Of a stretch of DNA of 64,000 nt, positions 40,610-52,100 are shown one piece after another (position 1 is the first letter of the stretch; every line of letters begins with the position of its first letter). Under the pieces are notes generated by a model that saw only the letters and a program-made list of their open reading frames with translations, was not told the DNA's origin and searched no databases. Made by a program: the position numbers and the translations under genes. The stretch spans positions 503,273 to 567,272 of the forward strand of contig VFIW01000028.1 of the NCBI GenBank assembly GCA_006386115.1. The letters are read 5' to 3'. Source of the stretch: Globisporangium splendens. Lineage: Eukaryota; Oomycota; Peronosporomycetes; Pythiales; Pythiaceae.

Positions 40610-41261
40610 CTTCCCCGCCAGATCACGCTCGACGTGCCGCACACAGAGTTTATGTGTGTGATGCTTCTCATGCACACAGCCGCGCTTCTGCACCCGTCAT
40701 GGTCGTGCGCATGACCGCACTGTCATTGCCGCCACCACGCCTCGTCATGCACACAGTCGCCTCTTGTGGTCGCTGCATCGTCGTGTTCGTGCTCGCGGCC
40801 AGGCTGTTGTCGACGCGCCACCCTCGTCGAGCATGCGCGTATGCTCTCGATCAATCCGTCCCAACGCGCTCACGGTCGCTCGGCTCCGCTGCTTCTCCGC
40901 ATCGCTGTTGTCGTTGTCCAAAGCTCAAGGATAGCTCAAGCGAGCGGTCACTTGGCCGTTGTCTCACGCCCGCTCTTGCCTTGCACGCAGTCACGGGGGC
41001 CATTCTCGGAGCACCGTCATCATCTCTGCAGTCGTCACATGCACTTTGGTTGCTGGCGCAACGCAATGCTTGCTTCGACAGTGTGTCGCTTGCGCGTCCA
41101 CGTTCTTGCTGTCTGTGCATTACTTACCAGTAATGCGTTGGCGGCGAGAATGTCTGTTTCTAAAGGGTCTCTATCAACCGTAACCGTCCATTTATGGGGT
41201 TAGGCATCTGTCTGAGAAATTTCCCCTGTTCGAAAATGTCCGATTTTTGCCGATATGGAGC
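40610..41261 (-). repeat. Right arm of the 652-bp inverted repeat
   Basis: Mirror image of 30936-31587. Its outer end, read as GATATGGAGC on the plus strand, includes the ATG of the AASDH-like gene (41255-41257), so this arm is also that gene's promoter and 5' leader. Confidence 0.85.
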
Positions 41262-44200
41262 AACTTGTGGCAGCGCATTTGGCGACGCAGCTGAATGGCG
41301 ACAGCGTCGCGCTTTGGCGCGTGGCAATTGCGTCTCGTACCGCAGCTGATACTGAGGATCCTGATGTAGAGTCCGTCACGTGGGCAGCACTGTGTCGATG
41401 GCTTGACGATGTTCGCGACGCGCTGCAACAGCAGCACACGACGGAATCGCCACTCGCAAGTCGCATCATTGGGATCGCGTGTCCGCCCTGCTCTGTGGAA
41501 GAGACTGCGCTCGTTCTTGCCGTTGCACGTGAGGCTAACTGGGTCTACGTGCCGATCGACGTGGCACTGCCAGTCGCGCGGCAGGTGCAGATGCTGCAGG
41601 ATGCCAATGTGGATACGCTCGTGACGATGGCAGATAGTCGGATCGCCAGCTTCCTGGTCGACAACCCCAAGCTACTAATGGCAGGAGATGCTGTTGTTGC
41701 ACCGTACTCTGTCATTGCGTCGGATGGTGCGGGTTTCTTCCGTCCTCTGCGAGTGTTTTCGTTGGCACCAAGTCGTCATTCGCCTTTCGGAGCTGCTCAG
41801 AATAAGAAAAAGAACAAGAGCGCGAGTCCGCTGTACATCATGTACACTTCCGGATCGACTGGGACGCCGAAGGGCGTCGTGGGCACGCGAATCGGAGCCA
41901 TGAGCCGCTTGCGGTGGATGTGGGAAACGTACCCCTTTGATGTTGAAAAGGATTCTGGAATCCGCGTGACAAAGCTCACGTTCGTGGACTCGGTCTGGGA
42001 AATCCTGGGGTCTCTACTCAAAGCGATCCCGCTGGTTCACATTGAGCACCAGCCGCAAGAAGGAAGCAGCGCGTCAGTCTCACCATTCGGACATGTGATT
42101 CTCGACAATAGCGACGCATTTCTGGACGTGATGCATCGCTTCCACGCCACGCGTTTCACGACCATTCCGAGTATCCTGGAGATGCTGTTGCTCCCGAAGG
42201 GCACATCGCGACGGTTGTGTGAGGCACTTGCAAGTTTGAAGTACGTGCTCGTGAGTGGCGAGACGTTTCCCGTGAGCCTCGCGATGCGTGCGACCACGAC
42301 GCTGCCGCATGTGAAGTTTCTCAACTTGTTCGGTACGTTAAATGTGTTTCAGTATGCATTTCCATGCTTGTTGCTCATTGTTCTTGTGCGCATCTTATCG
42401 TTTCCTCTCCGTTTGCATGCTGATCCTAGGAAGCACTGAAGTGAGTGGCGATGTCACGTGGTTTGAAATCCATGCACCGCTGGATGCCAAGGACGTCACG
42501 ACCTGGAAAGAGCATGGCGTTCCGATCGGACGTGTGTGCCACGCGATCGGCGATACCGCATTGCAGTTGGTCGATGGCGAAACACGCGTCGATATCTCTA
42601 CAACCAGCGCTCTGAGTAAGCAAAATCATGAGCCGATGTCCCAAGTACACGGCGAGTTGTATGTCGCCGGTGATGCTGTGGCGCTCGGATATGCGCAACG
42701 TGATCACAGCTTTGAAGGCGATGCTGCTGCGCAAGCACATGCCGAATTACTGGACCAGCAGGGATGGTTCCGCACAGGCGATTGGTGTAAAGTACTGGGA
42801 GATACGCTGTATTTGTGTGGCCGCACAGACTCACGCGTCAAGATTCGGGGCCACCGCATTCACCTCGAAGCTGTAGAACGTGCCATTGAACCTGCACTCG
42901 CCGATATATTTGACAGTGGCAGCAGCCACGTAGTTGCACTAGCGACCAAGGATCCGAGTGTTCTTGAGCTTAGCAGTCTGTGCTTGGTGGCGTTTATTCT
43001 GCCTTCCGAAGACCATCCAGCAGCAGCAGCGACAGTGAAGTCGTACCCACGAAAGAAAGCACTGTTCCAGCGCATTAAAGCCACGCACAGCGATGTGTAT
43101 GTGCCTCGCGACGTCATCCTTGTGCCGCCGAGTGCAGTGACGCGTGTCCCTAATGGCAAACTGGACAAAGCCGCGCTCGAAACATTGTATCACAACATGA
43201 TATCTGGAGAGAAGGCAACAGAAAATAGCAGCATGGTGATGGGTAGGACGACGTCAATTGCTTCAGCGTCGTGTTCGATAGAGGAGTTCGTGCGACAGCA
43301 GATATCGATGCTTCTTGGTCTCTGGTGTAAAACGACTGGCGAATTCAAGGAGATGAGAACGCGCACGTTTCAAGAACTTGGTGGGAATTCTTTGTCCGCG
43401 TCGCTACTGAGCTGGGAGCTGCAACAGCGATTTCAGTGCTCTATTCGGCCGCATGATTTGGTAATTTTCTCCTCTGCCTTCCTCCATTTTATGCTGATGA
43501 GTCGGTTCCTAACAATTTTCTCTTTTCTGCGCGGTTTGTGTGAATTGCTCAAATGCAATAGGTGTCGAGTACGCTGGGCAGCATTGTCAACCAAATCAAG
43601 CTCGCAGGAGCGGATGGTACATTTGGGAAGCGCGAGACCAATGAAGAGCTGAATCAGCGAAATGCAATTACGACAGCATCGCACACCACAGCGATTGCGA
43701 CATCGTCTAACGAGCCACACTCCAAACGATTAAAGGTTCTCGACACGTCTCGCGACTCACAAGGCGTTCCGATGGTGCGCCTCGCAATTGAGGCACTGTT
43801 TCGCTGCAACCAGAGCGCCTCATGGTCTGGGCGAGCGCACATACCTCAAATAGCATGCACTCGCAGCAGCACCTCAACTCGCTCACTACCTCTTTCCGTG
43901 ACTCTTGAGCTAGCGTGGCAAGTGGATTTGGGAAAATGCATCGACGCGTCACCGCTCGTAATCCTGCGAGGGGTTGAATCCACAAGTGGCGGCAAAGACC
44001 AAGAAACATTATCTACTTGGGCTGTTATCGGATCCCACTCGTCACGGCTGGTGTGTGTTGATGTGTACGACCACGGACGCATTGTGTGGCGGCAGCAGCT
44101 CGACGGTCGCATCGAAGCGTCTGCCGCAGTGAGTCTCGTCTCGCAACTCGTATACGTTGGTACATACAGCGGCTCGCTGTACGCCTTGGAGGTCGAGACT

Positions 44201-45121
44201 GGCACGATGAAGTGGCAATTTCACGCACAGGACGCGATCAAAGCATCGGTGCTCGTGATCGACGCACTGCAGCTCGTTGTGTGTGGTGCCTACGACCACA
44301 AAGTCTACGGCCTCGATGCCGTGACTGGCGTCGAGAAATGGCGGCTCAATGTGAACGGCAGCGTGTTCTCGACCCCCGTGTTCATTGACAATGCTCAGCA
44401 CCAATTGTGCATCGCGTCTACGAGTGGGTACCTGTGCTGCATCTCGCTGCATCAACGCAATGACGGTGGCCACGAGAATTCAGCACCTCCGTTGGTTTGG
44501 AAACGGCAGCTTTTAGCGCCGATCTTTTCCAGTTTGAATGTCGATGCAGCCATGCAATTGCTGCTCGTAGGCTGCGCCGACGGCAACCTGTACGCGTTTG
44601 ACACTGCGACAGGCGAGCTGCGGTGGAAATTTCCAACACAAAAGCCCATTTTCAGCTCACCAACCGTCTACAACAACCTGGTGGTGTTTGGGTCGCATGA
44701 CGGGCATTTGAGAAAAGTGGACACATGCAACGGCAAACTGATCTGGGCGACGAAGCTTGGTGAAAGCGCGATTTTCGGCTCACCAGCGCTGTTTGTGCGC
44801 ATTCCAAGATCATCAGGAGCTGAAACAGCAAAGGATTTCAAGCCCGATGCTGACGAAGACGGCACACAGTGTCGCTTGCTCGTGTGTGCACCAACGATCG
44901 ATGGCACGCTGTATTTGTGTGATGAAGACACTGGTGTCGTGCTGCATACTGTAGATGATACTGCTGACGCTTCTGGTGCTGCTTGTTCTGGCAGCAAACC
45001 GTTGGGGGAATTGTTTTCGTCGCCAGTTGTGGTCAACGGCATGTGCCTCATTGGCTCGCGCTCGAACCAGTTCTTGGCCTTCCGTCTGCGAGCAAGCGAT
45101 CTTCAACTGCGAGGCAATTGA
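41255..45121 (+). CDS. AASDH: AASDH/ACSF4-like protein: adenylation, carrier and PQQ-type beta-propeller domains
   Basis: Three exons, 41255-42332, 42430-43460 and 43562-45121, phases matching, 1222 residues (human AASDH about 1100). The adenylation domain has YTSGSTGTPKGVVG near residue 192, NLFGSTEVSGDVTW spanning intron 1, RTGDWCKV, GRTDSRVKIRGHRIHLE and PNGKLDKAAL. A carrier domain follows with LGGNSLSAS, the Ser being the phosphopantetheine site. The last exon encodes repeated WKF/W-type propeller blades (TGTMKWQFHAQD, TGVEKWRLN, TGELRWKFP, NGKLIWATK). Animal AASDH activates beta-alanine; the acceptor is unknown. The start codon lies inside the right inverted-repeat arm, but the following MEQLVAAHL aligns in kind with the family start. 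Confidence 0.9.
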
Positions 45122-45646
45122 GAAGAAAGAGATAGATTAAATGTAAAAGTAGCAGACAAACCATGCCCTCGAACGAATAAACGGCATTAAGTCAAGTGTT
45201 TTTATTCGCGGGAGCTGCTCAAGTCCATAATGTGCAAATCGTGTCTCCGACGACTAAATGGGGCACGTCCACGTTTATTTGCCTTGGTCGAGGACTTTGT
45301 TGTTCGGCTCCCATGGACTAAACCTGCATATGAGATGTTCAGCGCGTTGAGTGTACTCAGCATGGCTACGATGCATTGACTGAGCTCCTGCGTCCATTAA
45401 GAACGGACGCCATTTGTCGTTGGTGTTGGCTGGCACCGCTCCTGTTCCTCCACGACGCATGCAATCGTGGACAGTGGGGCACTCAGCATCACCAACGCGT
45501 GGAAATGCGTGATACGCTCGCGGTGCTCTGGAATTCGTGCCATGCGTAGAAATTCCAGTCTTTGTCTTGCGTTTTGGCGACCGACGACGCGCCAAACAGC
45601 ATCAACTACGGCCCGGCGAACAGTAGCGACAAAGGAAATTTCGCGG
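45122..45646. other. Intergenic, convergent
   Basis: About 520 bases between AASDH (plus) and the phosphatase (minus). A minus-strand frame at 45275-45595 could be an extra 3' exon of the phosphatase gene if the donor at 45688 is used, but I found no acceptor in a usable phase. Confidence 0.4.
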
Positions 45647-46513
45647 TCAAATTTCCCGCAAATGATCGTTCAGTTTGAAAACACGTACCTCGAATTTCGC
45701 GAGTTGGAGGCGAAATGCCTGGTTGGGCTGCACGCTTTTGCGTTTCCGACGCACGAGGTTGTACGCGTCGATCAGGCGCATGTGCTTGTCGATCATCAGG
45801 TACGCGATCAGAAGCGCCGGGGACCGCGAGACACCTACGAACATGAAGAACCGCATGATGAGCTCTTTCATCCTTGTTTTGTGCTGTTTGTCGCAAAATT
45901 GGGTAGGCTGGACGCACCAGAGATGCAGTGAATCAAAGCGCGACCATGTAATGACTCTACGCGCCTCGGAAACGTGGCGACAGTCTGGAAATGCGGAATG
46001 AGCTCTTCGTTTACCGAGTCGTGGAGATGGAGCTTCACATACACGAACTCGCTCTCAAAGTAGTTGGCGACTTGGAGCGCACAGTTGCAGACGTGTGTGA
46101 TGCCGGCAGCATTGAGTTGTTCGCGATTGGCGGCGTTCTCACGACTGCCGAGCACGATGTGCTCTAGAATCGGTGTGGGTGACGACGAGATCCACGGCGA
46201 CCCGAGCAGCCCGTCGAGCAGCGCCAGCATGCGCTTCTGAAACGAATTTTCACGTTGCCGGGCTTCTCGTATTCGCCACTAAGGTTCGACGAGGTTGAGT
46301 CAAATATCCTGATCATGTGACGGAGTTGCTCACAATGGATAGGTGCAAGCGAACCTGTGCCTCGAGAACCGTGTCTTCTTCGTCCGGGTTGCGCTTCGAG
46401 TACTCAACGAGCGGCGACGTGTGGACTTTGGGCTCGCGGTCGTGCCGCTGGCCGTATTTCTTCGTCGCCGCGTACAACTTGAGGCTCTGATCTTTGCTCG
46501 AGATTCGCTTCAT
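45647..46513 (-). CDS. Dual-specificity protein phosphatase
   Basis: Three minus-strand exons: 46513-46355, 46236-45918 and 45834-45647. They join as VLEAQ|KRMLALL and HCISG|VSRSPA, 221 residues. The signature HCISGVSRSPA is HCxxGxxR: Cys is the nucleophile, Arg binds phosphate, and the Ser after Arg assists leaving. The Asp of the general-acid loop is in VKLHLHDSVNEEL. Upstream IVLGSRENAANREQLNAAGITHV is the usual DSP beginning. It removes phosphate from Tyr and Ser/Thr, typically on MAP kinases. The C-terminus is uncertain: a GT at 45688 could start another intron, and I end at the next in-frame TGA. The splice into the signature triplet is convincing. Confidence 0.82.
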
Positions 46514-46715
46514 GGTCACCGTGCTGACCAATGAAGCGTGGTGGTGCGAGAATGCGAGGGCGACGGACGTTGTGAACGGGTAAGAAAGTGATTCTATTTT
46601 GTGCGATGCGAGACTTGTACAATGCACAAAAGAGACACAAGCTGACTGTCCAGGGTTCATAAATCACCTGGCAATACTATTTTCACCACAAAACTGTCGT
46701 CATCTTGCCTAAAAC

Positions 46716-48266
46716 TTACTCAATCGCGACAGCCGCAGTCGTCCAAGTCGTTTCCTTGCCCACGTAGCTGCTGACAGCCGCGGCGATCTGGGTGTGCGCC
46801 CACTGCAGCGCGGGCGAGTCGTGCTCGCTCGGGTAGTACATGTCCGCACAGTGCGCCGTGCCTTCGATGAACACGGATTTGGCGGTCTGCGAGTGCAGCT
46901 TCGTGGAGTTCTTCACTGCGAGCGCGTGCCACGGATCGATCGTGCCGCTCGGGAACGTCACGTTCTCGACCGTGATACGCAGCGCGCCGTAGTCGATGTT
47001 GGTGCCCTCGACGTCAGGTGCCACGTCGATATTGAACACGCGCTTGCAGATCTCGGCGCCGGCGTTCTGCTCGGTCACCGTCTTGAGCGCGTGGAACGGC
47101 GAGTGCTTGCTCGTGGACGTCTGAAAGTACCCGAATTCGTTGCAAGTCTGGTAGACCCACTGGCGCGAACTGCTCTCACCGTCAAACGTGGTGTTGCGTA
47201 GGATGTCGACGGTCGCGTTCTTCTCGCCTTCAAACTTCGAGTCCAGGCACGCTGTGCCGTCGGCCTCACGAGTCTTGGCGAGGAACGACGCAAGCAGCTC
47301 CACAGGCGTCGCCGACGCATTCGCAAAGTGTGTGCACACATCGGTCAACGTGAGCGCACCGGGCGTCAACGTGTTGTACTGTGCGATGCCCTGGAATGCG
47401 CTCATAACCGAGCCTTCAAACACCGAGTCGTCGTACTCGTTCGTCATCGGGTAGCACGGCGAGAAGAGTTTCGTGACTTGCTCACGTCCCTCACGCCCAC
47501 CGTCCATAAGCTTGCGCAGCGCGACGATCGAGGTCTCCACGGCGTGGTAGCACTCGCCGCCACCAAAGTACCGAAGTCCATCGCCGACAACCTCCATGTA
47601 CTCGAAGAAATCGGTCTTCGCGAGCACCGGTGCCGAGCTCGCGATCGTGCCGGCAAAGAGCGCCGGGTACTTGAGCTTGACCCACGCCGCGAGATTCCCC
47701 GGGTAGCTCCCACCAAAGCCGACCCACTTGGTTTCCTCACTCAGCCCATACTTGTCGCTCATGAACGCATGGAACCGCGCGAGATCCGCCAGCGCTTGCT
47801 CGCTCGAGAGGTACCGCAGGTTCACGACACTCATGTCCTCGGTCGGGTACGACTTCCCGTAGTACCGGTGCTCAACAGCCACGAGCAGCGCGCGGTGCTC
47901 CTTGGCCATGGCGTTGATGAATGTGCGGTTCGTGAGCGCACGTGGCCCCACGGGTCCTTCGCCACCGATGGACACGAACACCGGGTAGTCGCGGCCGGCC
48001 CAGAACTCCTCGTTGATGAAGTACCGCTGCTTCCAGTACTTGCGCTCCGCGAGCGGCGCGAAGTGGTCAAGCACCGCGTGCTCGTAGTAGTGCTCGTGCA
48101 CGGGCGCCTGCACGTCGTTGGGGCCGTTGGGGTCGAAATGCACGTGGTAGCTCTGACCGCGGAACTGGCGCAGCTTGTGCAGCGTCGCCGGATGCGCTCT
48201 GGCGCTGATCCCAGCAAGCAGCACGACGGCGGCCGCCGCGGCCATACGTCGAAGCACGAACACCAT
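46716..48266 (-). CDS. Secreted serine carboxypeptidase of family S28 (PRCP/DPP7-like)
   Basis: Intronless, 516 residues. The N-terminus is a signal peptide (MVFVLRRMAAAAAVVLLAGISARA). Mature-region landmarks of S28 are present: LDHFAPLAERKYWKQRYF near residue 65, the oxyanion block VSIGGEGPVG, EHRYYGKSYP, and the nucleophile elbow GFGGSYPGNLAAW. The charge relay follows with PSGTIDPWHALAV (Asp) and IEGTAHCADMY (His). Several N-glycosylation sites are seen (NRT, NAS, NAT, NTT, NVT, NST). Family members cleave after proline at either end of peptides in lysosomes or outside the cell. On the minus strand CCTCATTCAGCGCTTTGCC near 48328-48346 looks like the initiator, about 65 bases before the ATG. 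Confidence 0.94.
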   Translation of the reverse strand: MVFVLRRMAAAAAVVLLAGISARAHPATLHKLRQFRGQSYHVHFDPNGPNDVQAPVHEHYYEHAVLDHFAPLAERKYWKQRYFINEEFWAGRDYPVFVSIGGEGPVGPRALTNRTFINAMAKEHRALLVAVEHRYYGKSYPTEDMSVVNLRYLSSEQALADLARFHAFMSDKYGLSEETKWVGFGGSYPGNLAAWVKLKYPALFAGTIASSAPVLAKTDFFEYMEVVGDGLRYFGGGECYHAVETSIVALRKLMDGGREGREQVTKLFSPCYPMTNEYDDSVFEGSVMSAFQGIAQYNTLTPGALTLTDVCTHFANASATPVELLASFLAKTREADGTACLDSKFEGEKNATVDILRNTTFDGESSSRQWVYQTCNEFGYFQTSTSKHSPFHALKTVTEQNAGAEICKRVFNIDVAPDVEGTNIDYGALRITVENVTFPSGTIDPWHALAVKNSTKLHSQTAKSVFIEGTAHCADMYYPSEHDSPALQWAHTQIAAAVSSYVGKETTWTTAAVAIE

Positions 48267-48755
48267 CGTGGCGTCTGAATGGAGCGGAGCTTGGAGGCGA
48301 GGCTGCTGCTCTGGAGCTTGTGGGGCAAAGCGCTGAATGAGGCGACTGCATGCTCATTTCCCCCCATGATGTGTCCATCTCCCCCATTCGTATCAACTTG
48401 TACAGGTGCGTTTGCCAATCAAACACAGGAGTGATGGTCGGAAGGGGTCTATTTTCTGATAATTTATACAATAGAGGTAGCTTTCGACAGGTGAACAACG
48501 ACTTGGTGCATGTAACCTGCATGCGCACACTGTACGACATCAACAGTAAACCTCAGCTCGACAGTACAAACGATATAGACACCCAGTAGTTGTGCGCGGA
48601 AAATGCGTCCATATTTTTCGTAGTGGGATCCTGAACAAAAAAGCACGAAAATCTCCCTTCTATTGGGAGGTGCGGCGTGCTTTTTAGACAAATTCTGCCA
48701 ATCGCTCCGCATCATGCGCTACGGAGTCGACTTCCATCAGTGATGGATGCGTTAA
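48267..48755. other. Intergenic before the tRNA array
   Basis: About 490 bases. It holds the carboxypeptidase promoter and unique sequence up to where similarity to the tRNA repeat unit begins. No gene seen. Confidence 0.5.
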
Positions 48756-48904
48756 TGGCTGTTGGCCTAGCAGCAGTTAGTGGCAGCTGTGGGAGGCTGG
48801 CACGGGTGCAAGAGGCTGTGTGTGTGTTGTGGTGGTGGTGTTGGTTGCAAGGTTGTGATGGGTAGGTTTGTGATCGGTCGGACTGTACCCGAGCGTAGCT
48901 CAGT
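48756..48904 (+). repeat. Truncated leftmost unit of the tRNA-Tyr array
   Basis: From about 48756 the sequence follows the last part of the spacer of the array units (GTGGGAGGCTGGCACGGGTG, the TGTG-rich tract, GGTTGCAAGGTTGTGATGGG, CGGTCGGACTGTAC). It then runs 16 bases into a tRNA-Tyr gene (CCGAGCGTAGCTCAGT) before the LINE 3' end. It links the array on both sides of the LINE. Confidence 0.85.
48890..48904 (+). repeat. Target-site duplication of the LINE, left copy
   Basis: CGAGCGTAGCTCAGT, positions 2-16 of the tRNA-Tyr gene; the identical right copy is 55871-55885. Confidence 0.85.
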
Positions 48905-49179
48905 AGAAAGTTGTCTATATTACTAGAATTAGACGGAGTGACGACTCAATCTGCCTAGCTACATATAGAAACTACTGATTATCAAATAAACATACTCTAC
49001 GGCATGTTAAGTTACACAGTCTTGTGAGTTGCGTCCTTGTTGTTTCTGGAGTGATGGGTGGAAATGGACGATGCTGATGCGTTGTACTGGTCGTAGGAGG
49101 AGTGACTAGTGCTGGAGGTGACGAACTTGGAGCATTGCGGGATGAGTCGTCGCAAAGTCTCCAAAAGGCGGATACTTCC

Positions 49180-52100
49180 TCATCTTGGTAAGCGCCTTCT
49201 CAAGTGATGCCCTCTCATCGTCCCGCACCGACACCTCAGGTTGTACCGGAAGTACGCACTCGCCGTGGTGAAGATGACCAGCAGTGCTGGCGTCGTCGGT
49301 GTGGGCTGTCTTCCATTGAACAGACACCGATTGCGGTCCGACCAGATGAAGCGGAGAGTCACAGCTCGGAACGTGTGCCACACGTCGCAGATGACGTCCT
49401 CACACTCCTTCCATTCTTCTCGCACGACTGGTTTCCTTGCTGTTGCAATCATGGTCAATTTCAAGTGGGATCGGACAAATGGCGCCATGATGTTCCGTAT
49501 GTGCTCCCACAGTCTTGTGGCGAGAGCACACTCGAAGAACAAGTGCTGCTCCGTCTCGACTGCGTCACACCCGTTGCGGACGCAATAGATGATGCGCGGG
49601 TTCGACTGCTGTAAGAACCAGAATCGTGAGCGCACGGGGAGGAGTCGGAACGCGAGGCGAAACTGCACATCCTCGAACACGGGGAGCAGTATCCTGCGCA
49701 GGTGCTTGCTGAAGTTCACGAACTCCTTGATCTCGTCGTCGCCGATGCTCTGGTTGTGGAGCGTCATCGGATGCGGTTTGTTGGGCGGCGTCGGGGTCCA
49801 GACCACACGGAGGAGCGCGCTCCTCGGGATCGCTGGCACCACGCACACCTTCGATCCACTCGTGCAGCCAAGGTACGGTGAAGGGGGACTACGAGGTGTG
49901 TCGCTCGCAAACACAGTCTGCAGTCCACCCAACCGAGTTACCACTTGGGAAGCTTCCTTGTACAACGCTCGGAGCCACTGCACTTGGACGCCAGCAGCGA
50001 TTGAGGTGAGTGTGATGTCGAGATGCCTCTGCACGAACTCGTTGCAGCTTGGCCACGAGTTTCGACCTCTCATGAAGTCAGCCAGCGATCGAAGGTCGAA
50101 GACCCTCGAGATGTGCAGATGGAACCCACGCTGGGGCTCAGGACACATCCCAAGACAGCGACGGTGAGCGTTGGCAGTGAGACTCCTTGGTGTCTGCTCG
50201 TAGTGGAGGTCTGGGTCCGAGTGGAACCAGATCGGTTGATGGAGTCCGTACTGGACACGCTCGTCCGTCGGGAGGTCGTGCCACGAGATCTCCCATCGGA
50301 TCTTGTACCACCAGACCCACGTCTCCTTCCACCAACCAGAGATCAACTCCCACTTGATCATCGTGCCATGTCGAAGAGGAGACACTGTGAGGAAGTCGAG
50401 CGCCGTGCGTCGACCGACTCGAGGAAGAACCGCTGTGAGCAGCTCCGCACTCGGTGTCGTCCAGCTTCGCTCGTCTGGCTTGCTCGCTGTTCGCATGAAC
50501 TGGAGCAGATGCTGGAGGCGTTGTCGCTTCAGTTGTGCTTCGATGCTTGGGATCTGCAGACCACCGTCACTCCTCGGGAGATACAAGAACTCCTTCGGAA
50601 TGAGCTGGATGTGGCTTGCGTCTCGATCGTGCTTCCGACTCAAGACGAACCGATTCAGCATCGACTGCCACCTCTTCACGACCGAGGATGGGATCGACAC
50701 GTGCTGGGTGTAGTGCCACAAGCGAGACAAGACCATCGTTTGCGCCACAAGAAGACGACCGCGAAGAGTCCTTGCTCGTCTGTACCACATCTTGAAACCG
50801 TCGTAGAAGCGTTGCTCGAGGAAGTTGACGATGTCGTCGTTGACTGGCGACTGACTGAAGGGGATCCCGAGGAACTTGATCGACTCAGCTTGACCAAGCA
50901 CATGCACACCTGGGAGCTGGGGACAGATCTCGTCCCGATTCAGCGCCATCAGGTTCGACTTGCCGAGATTGAGCTTCGCGCCAGACCCGTTGCAGTACTC
51001 CTCCACGAGCTCAAGCTGCGCTTGCACACTCGCAATGGAGCCTCCCAGGAGAGTCGTGTCGTCTGCGAAGAAGACACTGGTGGATGTGTGATCCTCGGTG
51101 AGGCACACTCCGAACTCTTCGTGGGACCGCAGCAGGTTTCCCAGTGGCTCGATCGTGAGAAGGAAGAGAAGCGCAGAGAGCGGGTCGCCTTGCTTCACTC
51201 CTCTCGTCGGAAACAGCGCAGGCTGGATGTTCTGGTTGATGACGAGGTGCGCTTGCGGCTCGGTGTACAGCAGTCTCACCCACTGCAAAAAGTCCGAACC
51301 ACACCCCATTCGCTCGAGCACACGGAACATGTAGTCCCAGTTCACTCGGTCGAACGCCTTCTCGAAGTCCAAGAACAGCGCATACGCTTCTTCGTCTCGA
51401 CTCGTCACCAAGTCCTGCAGATCCGCGAGGAACCGCACATGGTGGTGGATCGATCGACCTTTGACGAACCCTTTCTGATCCGTGTGGACCAGGTCCGGTA
51501 CGACACTTTGCAGTCGATAGGTGAGAGCCTTCGAGAGCACCTTGACATCCACCGGAATGGGTGCGGTCGGTCGGTAGTTGCCTGGTTGTGCTCTCGAGCC
51601 TTTCTTGTGGAGAAGCACGACGGCAGACTTGCGCTGAGAAGGGAGCAGAACCCCGCGTCGGAGTTGGTCGTTGAAGACAAGACTGAGACACTCACCGAAG
51701 ACGTCCGGTGCCACCTGATAGAAACCAGCAGTCAAGCCATCCATGCCAGGAGCCGACGTCGCCTTCATGTGTCGAATCGCATCCGCCAGATCGTGAGACG
51801 TGACTGGCGCATTCAGGATGTCTCGATCCGTCTCCGACGTAAACCGGACGATGGAGTCGAGAAGCTTGCGTTGCACGGCTTTGTCCGGTGGAGGAGCTCT
51901 TCCTGCTGGACTGTCGGGATCTCCCATCTCGGACCCCCAGTGTTCCAGGAAGCGAAGCGATATCTCTTGAGGATTCGATGAGACACTACCACTCGGTGTC
52001 ACCACCTCCTCGATCGAGACCCTTCTCAAGCTCGTGTCCAGCGGACGGAAGAAGGGCTTGGTCGACTTTTCAGAGTTGGTCGCTTGGAAGTCAAACGCAC

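Noticed and set aside
47328..48278. 316-codon plus-strand ORF
   Set aside because: It is antisense to the S28 carboxypeptidase, a strong GC3 gene in which opposite-strand frames stay open by chance.
50023..51981. 652-codon plus-strand ORF
   Set aside because: It is antisense to LINE ORF2, whose motifs are unmistakable; the composition mirrors the real frame and has no start or domain of its own.
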